This document shows positions 5,636 through 12,959 of a DNA stretch of 13,727 nt, one piece after another. A program made the translations under genes and the position numbers. This stretch comes from Bacteroidota bacterium (GTDB lineage: Bacteria; Bacteroidota; Bacteroidia; Chitinophagales; Chitinophagaceae), in contig JAEYUA010000015.1 of NCBI GenBank assembly GCA_023433755.1, positions 1 to 13,727 of the forward strand, read 5' to 3'. Every line of letters begins with the position of its first letter. The stretch's first letter is position 1. The notes beneath the pieces are model-generated. The model saw nothing but the letters and a program-made list of their open reading frames with translations, was not told the DNA's origin and searched no databases.

Positions 5636-7980
5636 TGCGTTGTTTCGTCTTTGCGTTTCTTGAACCGTTTCCACCATGGTGATTTCTTCACCATTTCCTC
5701 TGCTGATACCTGGCTTTTGATCTGTGCATCGATCACGGCGATGGTGGCCATGTTCACGATATTACGGACAGAACTGCCCAGTTGCAATACATGCACCGGT
5801 TTTTTAAGTCCCAGCAAAATCGGGCCAATAGCATCGGCGGCACCCAGTTCCTTCAAAAGGTTGTAAGCAATATTGCCTGCTGCCAGGTTGGGGAAGATCA
5901 GCACATTCACATCTTTGTCAACCAGCTCGCTGAATGGATAATTCTCCCTCATCAGTTCATTATTGAAGGCGATGCTTGCCTGCATTTCTCCATCAATAAT
6001 CAGACTTGGAATTTCTCTTTTTACAATATCCCTTGCTTCAGCCATTAACCTGGCTTCCGGTGAATTGCTGCTTCCGAAGTTTGAATAACTCAGCATGGCA
6101 ATCCTTGGGATGATATTGAAATGACGCACCTCACGGGCTACCATCATGGTGATCTCTGCCAGCTCCTGCGCCGTCGGGTGAAAGTTCACAGTTGTATCTG
6201 CAAGAAATAAAGGTCCTTTTTTAGTAAGCATGAGGTACATGCCTGCTATCCGTTTGGTGCCGTCTTCCATACCAATACATTGAATGGCGGGGCGGATGGT
6301 ATCGGGATAATTTTTGGAAAGACCGGAGATCATGGCATCGGCGTCACCTGTTTCCACCATCATGCTGCCAAAGTAATTGCGGTCCTTCATCACTTTTTTG
6401 GATTCATAAAAATTGAATCCTTTGCGGTTGCGTTTTTTGAAGAACAGCTCACCATACTGGTTGCGCCGGGCTTCCTCGCTATCGTTGCGGGGATCAAAAA
6501 TGGGCAGTCCTTCCAGGTCGATGCCATTACCCTGGGCGATGGCCTTGATCTTGGTCTCATCACCTAACAGTATGGGATAGCCGATACCTTCGTCAAATAC
6601 CACCTGCGCGGCTTTGAGGATTTTGAGGTTATCCGCTTCGGCAAACACAATTCTTCTTGGGTCGCGGCGAGCCTTGTTGCCAAGGATCCGCATTACCTGG
6701 TTGTCGAGGCCCAGTCTTTTATTAAGGTCATTGGCATATCCTTCCCAGTCATGAATGGGCTTTGAAGCCACACCACTTTCAATTGCAGCCCTGGCCACTG
6801 CAGGCGCCACTGTTGCAAGGAGTCGGGGATCAAGCGGTTTTGGAATGATGTATTCAGGACCAAAGCTGATGCTTTTGGTATTATAAGCCAGGTTTACGAT
6901 ATCAGGTACAGGCGTCTGGGCCATTTCAGCAAGCGCTTTTACCGCGGCCAGTTTCATGGCTTCATTAATCTGCGTGGCACGTACATCAAGAGCGCCACGG
7001 AAGATGTATGGGAAGCCAAGAACATTATTTACCTGGTTGGGAAAATCACTGCGGCCGGTGGCCATAATCACATCATTGCGTGCGGAGGTAGCATCCTGCC
7101 AGGAAATCTCAGGGTCTGGATTGGCCATGGCGAAAACGATAGGATTCTTGGCCATGCTCTTCACCATGTCCTGTGTTACCACGTTGCCCACACTCAGTCC
7201 AACAAAAACATCTGCGCCTTTGAAAGCCTTGTCCAGCGTTGTTTCTGAGGCTGCATTGGCAAAGCGGAGTTTGAAACCTTCCAGGTCTGTTCTTTCTTTA
7301 TGCAAAGCACCTTTACGGTCGAAGATGCAGAAGTTTTCAGGTTTGGCACCCAGGCTCACATACAACTGCACACAGGCCATGGCAGCGGCGCCGGCCCCAT
7401 TTACGACAAATTTTACCTTGTCAATTTTTTTCTTCTGGATCTGCAGGGCATTGAGCAGGGCAGCCGCGCTGATGATGGCGGTTCCATGCTGGTCATCATG
7501 CATCACCGGGATGGTGAGCTGCTCACGCAATTCTTTTTCTATATAAAAACACTCAGGTGCCTTGATGTCCTCCAGGTTGATGCCACCAAAAGTGGGCTCC
7601 AGTGCTTTAACGATCTGAACAAATTTTTCAGGATCCTTTTCATTGATCTCGATATCGAATACATCAATGTCAGCAAAGATTTTGAAGAGTACGCCCTTGC
7701 CTTCCATTACCGGTTTACTGGCTTCCGGACCAATATCTCCCAATCCCAGCACTGCTGTACCATTGCTGATCACTGCCACAAGGTTTCCCTTGGCCGTATA
7801 GCGGTAAACATTTTCTCTATTGGCAGCGATTTCTTTACAAGGTTCAGCCACTCCCGGGGAATAAGCCAGTGAAAGATCCCTTTGTGTTTTGGCTTCTTTC
7901 GTAGGTATCACTTCAATTTTTCCCGGCCTTCCTTTCTCGTGGTATTCCAACGCGTCTTTCTTGCGCAAACTATTCGCCAT
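5629..7980 (-). CDS. maeB: NADP-dependent malic enzyme with C-terminal phosphotransacetylase-like domain
   Basis: This enzyme decarboxylates L-malate to pyruvate with reduction of NAD(P)+, linking the TCA cycle to pyruvate and supplying NADPH. At 783 residues it matches the large MaeB architecture. The malic-enzyme part (about 1-430) shows LSLAYSPGVAEPC with the catalytic Tyr40, VMEGKGVLFK with Lys95, the metal-binding NLEDIKAPECF (135-145) and HDDQHGTA (161-168), and the Rossmann loop VNGAGAAA (193-200). From about 440 a phosphate acetyltransferase-like domain follows (RRIVFAEADN, GPLFLADTTVNFHPTAQELA, LSYSNFGSS, PNLAAGNIAYNLLK). In this family that domain is generally thought to act in acetyl-CoA regulation or oligomer formation rather than catalysis. 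The start at 7980 is the first ATG and gives the canonical N-terminus. It is the first gene of a run with the MlaE-type permease. Confidence 0.95.
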   Translation of the reverse strand: MANSLRKKDALEYHEKGRPGKIEVIPTKEAKTQRDLSLAYSPGVAEPCKEIAANRENVYRYTAKGNLVAVISNGTAVLGLGDIGPEASKPVMEGKGVLFKIFADIDVFDIEINEKDPEKFVQIVKALEPTFGGINLEDIKAPECFYIEKELREQLTIPVMHDDQHGTAIISAAALLNALQIQKKKIDKVKFVVNGAGAAAMACVQLYVSLGAKPENFCIFDRKGALHKERTDLEGFKLRFANAASETTLDKAFKGADVFVGLSVGNVVTQDMVKSMAKNPIVFAMANPDPEISWQDATSARNDVIMATGRSDFPNQVNNVLGFPYIFRGALDVRATQINEAMKLAAVKALAEMAQTPVPDIVNLAYNTKSISFGPEYIIPKPLDPRLLATVAPAVARAAIESGVASKPIHDWEGYANDLNKRLGLDNQVMRILGNKARRDPRRIVFAEADNLKILKAAQVVFDEGIGYPILLGDETKIKAIAQGNGIDLEGLPIFDPRNDSEEARRNQYGELFFKKRNRKGFNFYESKKVMKDRNYFGSMMVETGDADAMISGLSKNYPDTIRPAIQCIGMEDGTKRIAGMYLMLTKKGPLFLADTTVNFHPTAQELAEITMMVAREVRHFNIIPRIAMLSYSNFGSSNSPEARLMAEARDIVKREIPSLIIDGEMQASIAFNNELMRENYPFSELVDKDVNVLIFPNLAAGNIAYNLLKELGAADAIGPILLGLKKPVHVLQLGSSVRNIVNMATIAVIDAQIKSQVSAEEMVKKSPWWKRFKKRKDETTQG

Positions 7981-8012
7981 AAGTTTTTTTTACAATCCGC
8001 AACCTTAGCTGA

Positions 8013-8028
8013 GCCGTGACATCACGGC
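8013..8028. promoter_or_regulatory. Perfect 16-bp palindrome between maeB and the divergent small gene
   Basis: GCCGTGA (8013..8019) and TCACGGC (8022..8028) are perfect 7-bp arms around the 2-bp centre CA, located 33-48 bp upstream of the maeB ATG in the 141-bp divergent intergenic region. A weak -7-like TATTTTG lies at 8051..8057 on the minus strand, so the palindrome may be in the maeB leader. The symmetry fits an operator for a dimeric regulator, or a leader hairpin. It does not match the CRP spacing (TGTGA-N6-TCACA). Confidence 0.4.
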
Positions 8029-8121
8029 CGGCAGGGGTTGATAAGGGCTGCAAAATACAAATTAAATAGCGGCACAGGAGGGATGGCATATGATTTGAGC
8101 TACTGCAAGAAATTTAATACT

Positions 8122-8310
8122 ATGGCAGATAATCCAAACAAAAAAGGCCTTGACGCCAAAAGGGTTAGTCAACAGCCGCATGAGCAGGCTTATCAAAGAA
8201 GGAAAAGAAAAGAAGAGCAGGAAGGTAGCCGGTCATCTTCATCCGGAAGAGGTTCCAGCCGTGGTGATTCATCCAAAGAAAGCTCCGGCAGGAGTTCTAC
8301 AGGAAGGTAA
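8122..8310 (+). CDS. Small Ser/Arg/Gly-rich basic protein, unknown function
   Basis: This is the only plus-strand gene. It encodes 62 residues starting MADNPNKKGLDAKRVSQQPH, then a basic helix-like segment (AYQRRKRKEEQ) and a disordered tail made only of Ser, Arg, Gly, Lys, Glu, Asp and Thr (SRSSSSGRGSSRG and following). The N-terminus faintly resembles small DUF3606-like Bacteroidota proteins ('KKGLDAKRVSQQ'), but I cannot confirm the family. The ATG at 8122 is preferred; an in-frame ATG at 8083 would add 13 residues (AYDLSYCKKF...) and has AGGAGGG directly against it, too close to act as a ribosome site. It is divergent from maeB and ends at a strong terminator, so it forms a single-gene transcript. 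The RGG/SR-like tail suggests nucleic-acid contact; this is inference. Confidence 0.7.
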   Translation: MADNPNKKGLDAKRVSQQPHEQAYQRRKRKEEQEGSRSSSSGRGSSRGDSSKESSGRSSTGR

Positions 8311-8333
8311 GCTTAACTTAAAAGTGATTTTAT

Positions 8334-8362
8334 AAACCTGCAGGAAGGCCTGCAGGTTTTTT
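8334..8362 (+). terminator. Intrinsic terminator of the small plus-strand gene
   Basis: AAACCTGCAGG (8334..8344) pairs perfectly with CCTGCAGGTTT (8349..8359) across the loop AAGG, and six T follow (8357..8362, partly in the stem). It starts 24 bp after the small gene's stop and overlaps the stop codon of the convergent lipoprotein gene at 8361..8363. Its symmetry may let it work in both directions, although the minus-strand T tract is poor. Confidence 0.85.
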
Positions 8363-8750
8363 ATTGTGTGATCTCCACATCCGCCGAGGGGTTGCCTCCC
8401 CCGGTGCCGGGGTAAGGAAATATATTGATCAGTTTAATTTTATAACCGGATACGATCACTTCATTCTGGTAGTGAGGAGCCAAGGTTAATGTGGAAAGGT
8501 GGAAAATGGTTGAATGATTATTGACAGTGAACTTAAACCTGCCCTTTGCTACTCCCTGCCAGATGCAATTAACATTAGCCGGGCAACGCGAATCTTCTAC
8601 CAGTTCTTCGAAACAGATATTTACATTCTGACCGCCAATGGTGAGTGTTTTACAACTGTTTTCACGAAGTCCTAAACCCTCATACTCCCTTGATTTTTTA
8701 CAGGAAACGGCCAGCATTAAAAGGGCTGAGATAGCTATGAGCAGTCGCAT
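8361..8750 (-). CDS. Small cysteine-containing lipoprotein with DSRCP...CIWQG motif
   Basis: The ATG at 8750 gives 129 residues with a lipoprotein signal (RLLIAISALLMLAVSC; lipidated Cys17, followed by KKS). An upstream in-frame start at 9020 is rejected because it lies deep inside the amidohydrolase gene and would hide the signal. The mature domain contains DSRCPANVNCIWQG (53-66), a motif I know from a widespread family of small secreted bacterial proteins of unknown function, and four cysteines (33, 46, 56, 62) that could form two disulfides. The rest alternates strands (FKFTVNN, STIFHLSTLTL, VIVSGYKIKLINIFPYP), suggesting a small beta sandwich. It follows the M20 gene by 7 bp and is very likely co-transcribed. 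Attachment to the inner or outer membrane cannot be decided here. Confidence 0.8.
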   Translation of the reverse strand: MRLLIAISALLMLAVSCKKSREYEGLGLRENSCKTLTIGGQNVNICFEELVEDSRCPANVNCIWQGVAKGRFKFTVNNHSTIFHLSTLTLAPHYQNEVIVSGYKIKLINIFPYPGTGGGNPSADVEITQ

Positions 8751-8757
8751 GTTTTTT

Positions 8758-9966
8758 TTAAGTTGACAAAGGCTTTTGTAAAAGCGTTGCATCAGCACCC
8801 GCACCCATCCAGGCCATGATGCCGATACCGGTTTCGATAGCTGCTTCGTCAATATTAAATACAGGGGTATGTACACCCGCGGTGATTCCTTTTTGCTGGT
8901 TGGCCGTGCCGAGACGGAAAAAGCAGCCTGGTATAAGCTGGGAATAATAACCAAAATCTTCAGCGCCCATCCTGATCTCGGTTTCTTCCACATTGGCCGC
9001 ACCCATGTAATCAATGGCAAGGGCTTTAGCTACTTCGTGCAGGTGTTCATTATTGTAAACCGTCGGATAGCCAACATCAATATGAAGTTCTAATTCAGCA
9101 CCCATGGAACTGACCAGTTCATGGGAAAGTTTTGTGATGATTTCATGAGCTTTGAAACGCCAATCTTCATCCATGGCCCTGAAGGTGCCCATCAGTTTTA
9201 CTTCCGATGGAATGACATTGGTGGTAAAACCACCCTGGAAAGAAGTGATGGACAGGACTGATGGTTTCAGTGGATTGTTATTACGGCTGATCACCTGCTG
9301 CAAAGCCACCACCAGGTGGGAAGCAACGAGAATTGTATCTGTAGTAAGATGAGGTGCAGCCGCGTGACCACCTTTGCTTTTGATGGTGATATAAATTTCA
9401 TCTGCACTGGCCATGACCTTGCCGGCGCGGAAACTTAGTTTTCCTATTTCGAGCTGTGGATTTACATGCAGCGCAAAAATGGCTGAGGGTGCAGGATTTT
9501 GCAGCACACCTTCTTTGATCAGCAGGCTGGCGCCACCAGGATTTTTTTCTTCACCGGGTTGAAAAATAAGTTTTACGGTTCCTTCCCATTCATCTTTGGT
9601 TTCGGAGAGAATGCGGGCAGCACCCAGCAGGCAGGTGGTATGTACATCATGACCGCAGGCGTGCATGATGCCAGGTTTGGTTGACTTATAAGGAACTTCA
9701 TTTTTTTCTTCTATGGGCAGCGCATCCATATCTGCACGAAGGGCAATGATCCTTGATTCCGGGTTTTTTCCTTTGATCATCCCGATCACACCCGTGGTGG
9801 CTTTGATCTCGAATGGTATGTTGAAGGAATCTAGTTTTTGCTGGATGAATTTGGATGTCTCAAATTCCTGGTAACTCAGTTCGGGATGGGCATGAAGATG
9901 ATGCCGGACCTCAATAAATTCCGGTGCGTATTTTTTAGCAAGGGATTTGATTTTCTGGAGAAGCAT
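8758..9966 (-). CDS. M20 family (M20D-type) amidohydrolase / N-acyl amino acid deacylase
   Basis: This is a metal-dependent amidase of the IAA-amino acid hydrolase/hippurate hydrolase/N-acetyl-amino-acid deacetylase group; the exact N-acyl substrate cannot be read from sequence. The protein has 402 residues, the usual length, and no signal peptide, so it is cytoplasmic. Landmarks are RHHLHAHPELSYQEFET (21-37), LRADMDALPI (76-85), the metal ligands in HACGHDVH (102-109, Cys104 and His106), QPGEEKNPGGA (136-146, Glu139 and Glu140), ALHVNP with His167, the dimerisation-domain GGHAAAPH (199-206), GAEDFGYY (334-341) and GVHTP with His366. I chose the ATG at 9966; the TTG at 9975 is only three codons upstream and overlaps the candidate -7 box. 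A Bacteroidota promoter abuts the start. Confidence 0.93.
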   Translation of the reverse strand: MLLQKIKSLAKKYAPEFIEVRHHLHAHPELSYQEFETSKFIQQKLDSFNIPFEIKATTGVIGMIKGKNPESRIIALRADMDALPIEEKNEVPYKSTKPGIMHACGHDVHTTCLLGAARILSETKDEWEGTVKLIFQPGEEKNPGGASLLIKEGVLQNPAPSAIFALHVNPQLEIGKLSFRAGKVMASADEIYITIKSKGGHAAAPHLTTDTILVASHLVVALQQVISRNNNPLKPSVLSITSFQGGFTTNVIPSEVKLMGTFRAMDEDWRFKAHEIITKLSHELVSSMGAELELHIDVGYPTVYNNEHLHEVAKALAIDYMGAANVEETEIRMGAEDFGYYSQLIPGCFFRLGTANQQKGITAGVHTPVFNIDEAAIETGIGIMAWMGAGADATLLQKPLST

Positions 9967-9972
9967 AGAGGG

Positions 9973-10002
9973 CAAAAGTAGGGGAAAGCGGCGGGCTGCA
10001 AG
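9973..10002 (-). promoter_or_regulatory. Candidate promoter of the amidohydrolase gene
   Basis: The minus strand has CTTG (10002..9999), an 18-bp spacer, and TACTTTTG (9980..9973), matching the Bacteroidota -33/-7 pattern (TTG and TAnnTTTG). The -7 box ends 6 bp before the ATG at 9966, so the transcript would have almost no leader. The CTTG lies inside the outermost units of repeat array C. Confidence 0.6.
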
Positions 10003-10041
10003 GTGCTAGCTTCAAGCTGCAAGCGGCAAGCTGCAAGACCT
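9993..10041. repeat. Seven-base-period array (C), left outer arm
   Basis: Units of exactly 7 bp: GGGCTGC, AAGGTGC, TAGCTTC, AAGCTGC, AAGCGGC, AAGCTGC, AAGACCT. The reverse complement matches array F, with one unit more here. Continuing inward, 10041..10056 also matches the flank of array F, so the homology goes beyond the simple repeat. Confidence 0.85.
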
Positions 10042-10111
10042 TATGCGTATATGCATCTATTGAATTGGGTTTGTTTAATCTAGGTTTTGGGATTGAGGTG
10101 ACCCCTCTCAC

Positions 10112-10139
10112 AGCTCGCAGCTAAAAGCTCAAAGCTTTC
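10112..10139. repeat. Seven-base-period array (D), left inner arm
   Basis: AGCT recurs at 10112, 10119, 10126 and 10133 (AGCTCGC, AGCTAAA, AGCTCAA, AGCTTTC). The first 18 bases are complementary to 10283..10300 with one mismatch. CAGCTCGCAGCT is shared exactly with array A at sucD. Confidence 0.85.
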
Positions 10140-10275
10140 CCAGTTTAACATGTCGCCCCGATGGGGTTAGGTGTCTGTTTGCGATGAATGAAATTGTTTT
10201 ATAAGAGCTCCACCTTTATTTTAAGACAAAAAGTGGAAGAACAATGTTTGGATATTGTAGAAAGAGCAGGAGTGC

Positions 10276-10310
10276 GAGACTTAGCTTTTAGCTACGAGCT
10301 GCGAACTGGT
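10276..10310. repeat. Seven-base-period array (E), right inner arm
   Basis: Units GAGACTT, AGCTTTT, AGCTACG, AGCTGCG and AACTGGT start at 10276, 10283, 10290, 10297 and 10304. It is the inverted partner of array D. Confidence 0.8.
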
Positions 10311-10375
10311 CCTTTTAATTCAGATTAACGATACAATTATAACGATTGAAAAAAACATATGCATATCCGCATAAA

Positions 10376-10410
10376 GTCTTGCAGCTTGCAGCTTGAAGCT
10401 TGCATCTAAT
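10376..10410. repeat. Seven-base-period array (F), right outer arm, reaching the receptor stop codon
   Basis: Units GTCTTGC, AGCTTGC, AGCTTGA, AGCTTGC and ATCTAAT start at 10376, 10383, 10390, 10397 and 10404. The receptor stop codon (CTA at 10406..10408, read TAG on the minus strand) lies in the last, degenerate unit. It is the inverted partner of array C. Confidence 0.8.
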
Positions 10411-12850
10411 TCCTCACCCTATTCTGCTCTGCTTCCACAGCGCTATTATGATTCCGCTGGCGGCCCATCGTTTTTCCGAAATTATAGGAGAAAGTCAGCG
10501 TTGCATTGCGGGAATCAAACCAGTTGCGGTAAGTGCCATACGCATCTTTGATGCTGGTGATCACTCCATGATTCACACGGGTATAAAATACATCCCTTAC
10601 GATCAAACGCAATGAGCCCTTATTGTTCAGGATCTTTTTACCTACCCCGATATTGAACTGACCCGTTGCACCACTGATGATCTGGCCAACCAGGATGTCG
10701 GTCCGGTAAAATCCGCTTAGCTCTGCTGACCAGCCTTTCTGAAAATTGAACTGGTTGGTGATGTTGCTGCCAAAATAAACCAGGCTGGTGTCAAGCTGGT
10801 AACCATACAGGATGTCATTGTAATACCTTCTCTGCACCTCGCCATATGCCAACAAGGTCCACCATTTGGCAGGTTTGAGTGAAACATCCAACCCCAGGCC
10901 AAGTACGGAACTTTTGCCGATGTTGGCCGGCCGGCTGATATAGATATTATTAGAAAGATCAATGGTCTCCTGGATGATATTGCGGGTGCTGCTGTAAGAC
11001 AGGGTAGTGGTGATCTTATTTTTGAAAGTATGCGCCAATGCAAAGGCGTCAGTGATAGTTGGTTGCAGGTAAGGGTTGCCTACATAGATAGAAAATTTAT
11101 CCAGTGGTGAAATAAAAGGATTCAGGTCCTGGTATACGGGCCGGTCAATCCTTCTGCCATAAGAAAAGCTGAGCTGGTTCCTTTGCACGGTATCCATTCT
11201 CCAAAGAAAAAAACCGGTGGGAAAGAGGTTGGTATAACTTCTCCTGAATGAGGAATCAGGCCTGGCTGTATTACCCAGTTGATGCCCTTTGGAAATGGTA
11301 TTCTCCAGGCGAAGGCCAAGCTGCAAAGAAAAATATTTCCAGTCGCGGTTGGAACTCACATACGCGGCATTGATGGTCTCTTTATATATAAAATGATTGG
11401 TCTTATCATAATCGGGTTCAGTAACCTGGTTGAAAGTGTTGAAGTATTTAGCTGCATTATCAGTATTCACAAAACTGCTTTTGATCCCGCCGCTGACCTT
11501 TGCTTTGTCTGATACCGGGTGCGCATAATCTACCCTTCCCGAATATATCGAGATATCGGAAGGAAGATCACCTGTCAGCAGGTCATTCCATTTAAGATTT
11601 CCATTAGGCGCGAAAGCATGGTTGTAGAACTGCTGGTCAACCTGGGATATATATCTTACATAATCAATATCGGCTGCCAGTTCTTTTCCTTTGGAATCGA
11701 ATTTATGCAGCAGGTTGATATTCGCGCTTCCATTTTTCCATTTACCCTGTTGCCTGTTATCGGCAGTGATGGAAGAATCTACATCATTACCTGCATTTCT
11801 TACAGTACTCCTATTGAGTGTACGGTCATCAGAAGGACGTGTGATTCCGCTGGTAATGATGCCCAGCGTGGTTTTGTCGTTAACGTAAAAGTCAACGCCA
11901 AGCCTGAGGTTATAAGCCTTGCTGGTTCTCCTGATAAAGGAATTCTGGAAAAACGTGAACCGGGGATCACCATCAGGATGAAAATAATAACGCTTTATGG
12001 TGAGATCATTCACTGAATTATTGAGTGAGTAGGCTGCATTACCAAAGAAATTCAACCGCGACGAACGGTAATTAAAATTGAAGCTGTTGTTGGCACGTGG
12101 GTATTTGCCCTGCCCGTAATTTATATTGAGACCGCCATTGAAGCCCGAGGTTTTTGTTTTCTTCGTTCGGATATTGATGATGCCGGCATTTCCCGCTGCA
12201 TCATAACGGGCAGGCGGGTTCGTGATCACTTCAATTTTGTCAAGGCTGCTGGCAGGCAATGATTTGAGGTATTGAACCAGGTCATTGCCGGAAAGGAAGG
12301 TGGGTTTGTCATCAATGAAGATCATTACCCCGGATTTTCCTCTCAGGCTAATGCCGTCTGTTTCATCCACGTTTACACCCGGCGCTTTTTCCAGCATTTC
12401 CAAAGCCGTGGAGCCGGCTGCCGAAAGAAAAGCATCCACATTCATTACGGTACGGTCTACCTGCCGTTCAATGAAAGGTTTGGTAGAGCGGACGGTGATG
12501 GCCGAGAGACTGGAATTACCAGGCTGCAGGTTGATCAGGGGAAGTTCAACGAATGCCTGCGCTGCACTCAGTTGAATGTTTTTTGAAAAGGATGTCGCGA
12601 AACTTACCATCGACACCTGTAGAAAATAATTTCCTTCCCTGAGATTTTCAAATGAAAACCGTCCCGCGGTATCCGAGAGCATGGTTTTTACAACAGAAGA
12701 ATCCTGCAAATTTTTCAGCAGGATGGTGGCATGGGAAACAGCGTTGCTGTCCTGGTCAGCAATGGAGCCTGAAATGTGGAACTGGGCATGTAACTGTAAG
12801 CTGGTCAATACACAAGTGAGCATGACCGATAGGGCAAATATTCGTTTCAT
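10406..12850 (-). CDS. TonB-dependent receptor / outer membrane beta-barrel family protein
   Basis: This 814-residue outer-membrane protein starts with a signal peptide (about 1-22, ending LHA before Gln23). A carboxypeptidase-regulatory-like beta-sandwich follows at about 25-105 (HISGSIADQDSNAVSHATILL, DTAGRFSFENLREGNYFLQV). Then comes a plug domain at about 115-235 (ALEMLEKAPGVNVDETDGISLRGKSGVMIFIDD region; SLDKIEVITNPPARYDAAGNAGIINI spans 202-227) and a long barrel with aromatic-polar strands (LSFSYGRRIDRPVYQDLNPF, then NPYLQPT). The last clear strand is LTFSYNFGK, followed by about 20 extra polar residues. This matches the Bacteroidota 'outer membrane beta-barrel' receptor type; no SusD-like partner is next to it, so it is not a classical SusCD glycan system. 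The substrate is unknown; siderophore, metal or peptide uptake are all possible. The start is the ATG at 12850. Its stop touches the fold-back repeat element. Confidence 0.9.
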   Translation of the reverse strand: MKRIFALSVMLTCVLTSLQLHAQFHISGSIADQDSNAVSHATILLKNLQDSSVVKTMLSDTAGRFSFENLREGNYFLQVSMVSFATSFSKNIQLSAAQAFVELPLINLQPGNSSLSAITVRSTKPFIERQVDRTVMNVDAFLSAAGSTALEMLEKAPGVNVDETDGISLRGKSGVMIFIDDKPTFLSGNDLVQYLKSLPASSLDKIEVITNPPARYDAAGNAGIINIRTKKTKTSGFNGGLNINYGQGKYPRANNSFNFNYRSSRLNFFGNAAYSLNNSVNDLTIKRYYFHPDGDPRFTFFQNSFIRRTSKAYNLRLGVDFYVNDKTTLGIITSGITRPSDDRTLNRSTVRNAGNDVDSSITADNRQQGKWKNGSANINLLHKFDSKGKELAADIDYVRYISQVDQQFYNHAFAPNGNLKWNDLLTGDLPSDISIYSGRVDYAHPVSDKAKVSGGIKSSFVNTDNAAKYFNTFNQVTEPDYDKTNHFIYKETINAAYVSSNRDWKYFSLQLGLRLENTISKGHQLGNTARPDSSFRRSYTNLFPTGFFLWRMDTVQRNQLSFSYGRRIDRPVYQDLNPFISPLDKFSIYVGNPYLQPTITDAFALAHTFKNKITTTLSYSSTRNIIQETIDLSNNIYISRPANIGKSSVLGLGLDVSLKPAKWWTLLAYGEVQRRYYNDILYGYQLDTSLVYFGSNITNQFNFQKGWSAELSGFYRTDILVGQIISGATGQFNIGVGKKILNNKGSLRLIVRDVFYTRVNHGVITSIKDAYGTYRNWFDSRNATLTFSYNFGKTMGRQRNHNSAVEAEQNRVRN

Positions 12851-12959
12851 AGCTAGCCGCTAAACTAAAGTGAGTAGCAGCGCATGAAATCTTAATTTGG
12901 GAAGAACGGTAGGAATTTTATTGGAAAAAAAACCATCATCCAGGGGCATGGACCAGGGA

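Larger units (their letters stand above)
9993..10405. repeat. Fold-back (nested inverted-repeat) element, MITE-like
   Basis: The gap between the receptor and amidohydrolase genes (9967..10405) holds no credible gene. It consists of two nested inverted pairs. The outer pair is 10026..10056 with 10359..10389 (29 of 31 positions complementary by eye), and the inner pair is 10112..10129 with 10283..10300 (17 of 18). The segments between outer and inner arms are nearly equal (55 and 58 bp), so the two halves look like diverged copies of one arm of about 105 bp. Each conserved part is a 7-bp-period AGCT array joined, on the outside pair, to the AT-rich sequence ATGCATATmCGCATAA. The centre (10130..10282) holds a CCCC-GAT-GGGG hairpin (10156..10166) and a near-perfect stem CCACCTTT/AAAAGTGG (10210..10236). 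No transposase is present. A non-autonomous mobile element or a large RNA hairpin are both possible. Confidence 0.7.

Noticed and set aside
8076..8085. AGGAGGG as ribosome binding site for an ATG at 8083
   Set aside because: It touches the ATG with no spacer, and the MADNPNKKG start at 8122 looks like the real N-terminus; Bacteroidota rarely rely on such sites.
8751..9020. N-terminal extension of the DSRCP lipoprotein to 9020
   Set aside because: It would overlap the amidohydrolase coding sequence by about 260 bp in another frame and bury the clear lipoprotein signal starting at 8750.
9967..9975. TTG start for the amidohydrolase at 9975
   Set aside because: It adds only three residues, overlaps the TACTTTTG -7 box, and the ATG at 9966 gives the usual N-terminus.
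9993..10410. CRISPR array
   Set aside because: The repeat unit is 7 bp, tandem and without unique spacers, and the blocks are in inverted orientation. No cas genes are nearby.
10406..12850. SusC-type glycan receptor
   Set aside because: No SusD-like gene is adjacent and the plug/barrel sequence fits the other outer-membrane beta-barrel receptor group better.
12849..12862. Further AGCT-type array upstream of the receptor start
   Set aside because: Only one or two loose units (AGCTAGC, CGCTAAA) are present, not enough to show a 7-bp period.
12925..12959. Terminator between the SPOR gene and the receptor gene
   Set aside because: There is a run of eight T on the minus strand, but the best stems before it are only 4 bp (for example TCCA/TGGA), too weak to call.
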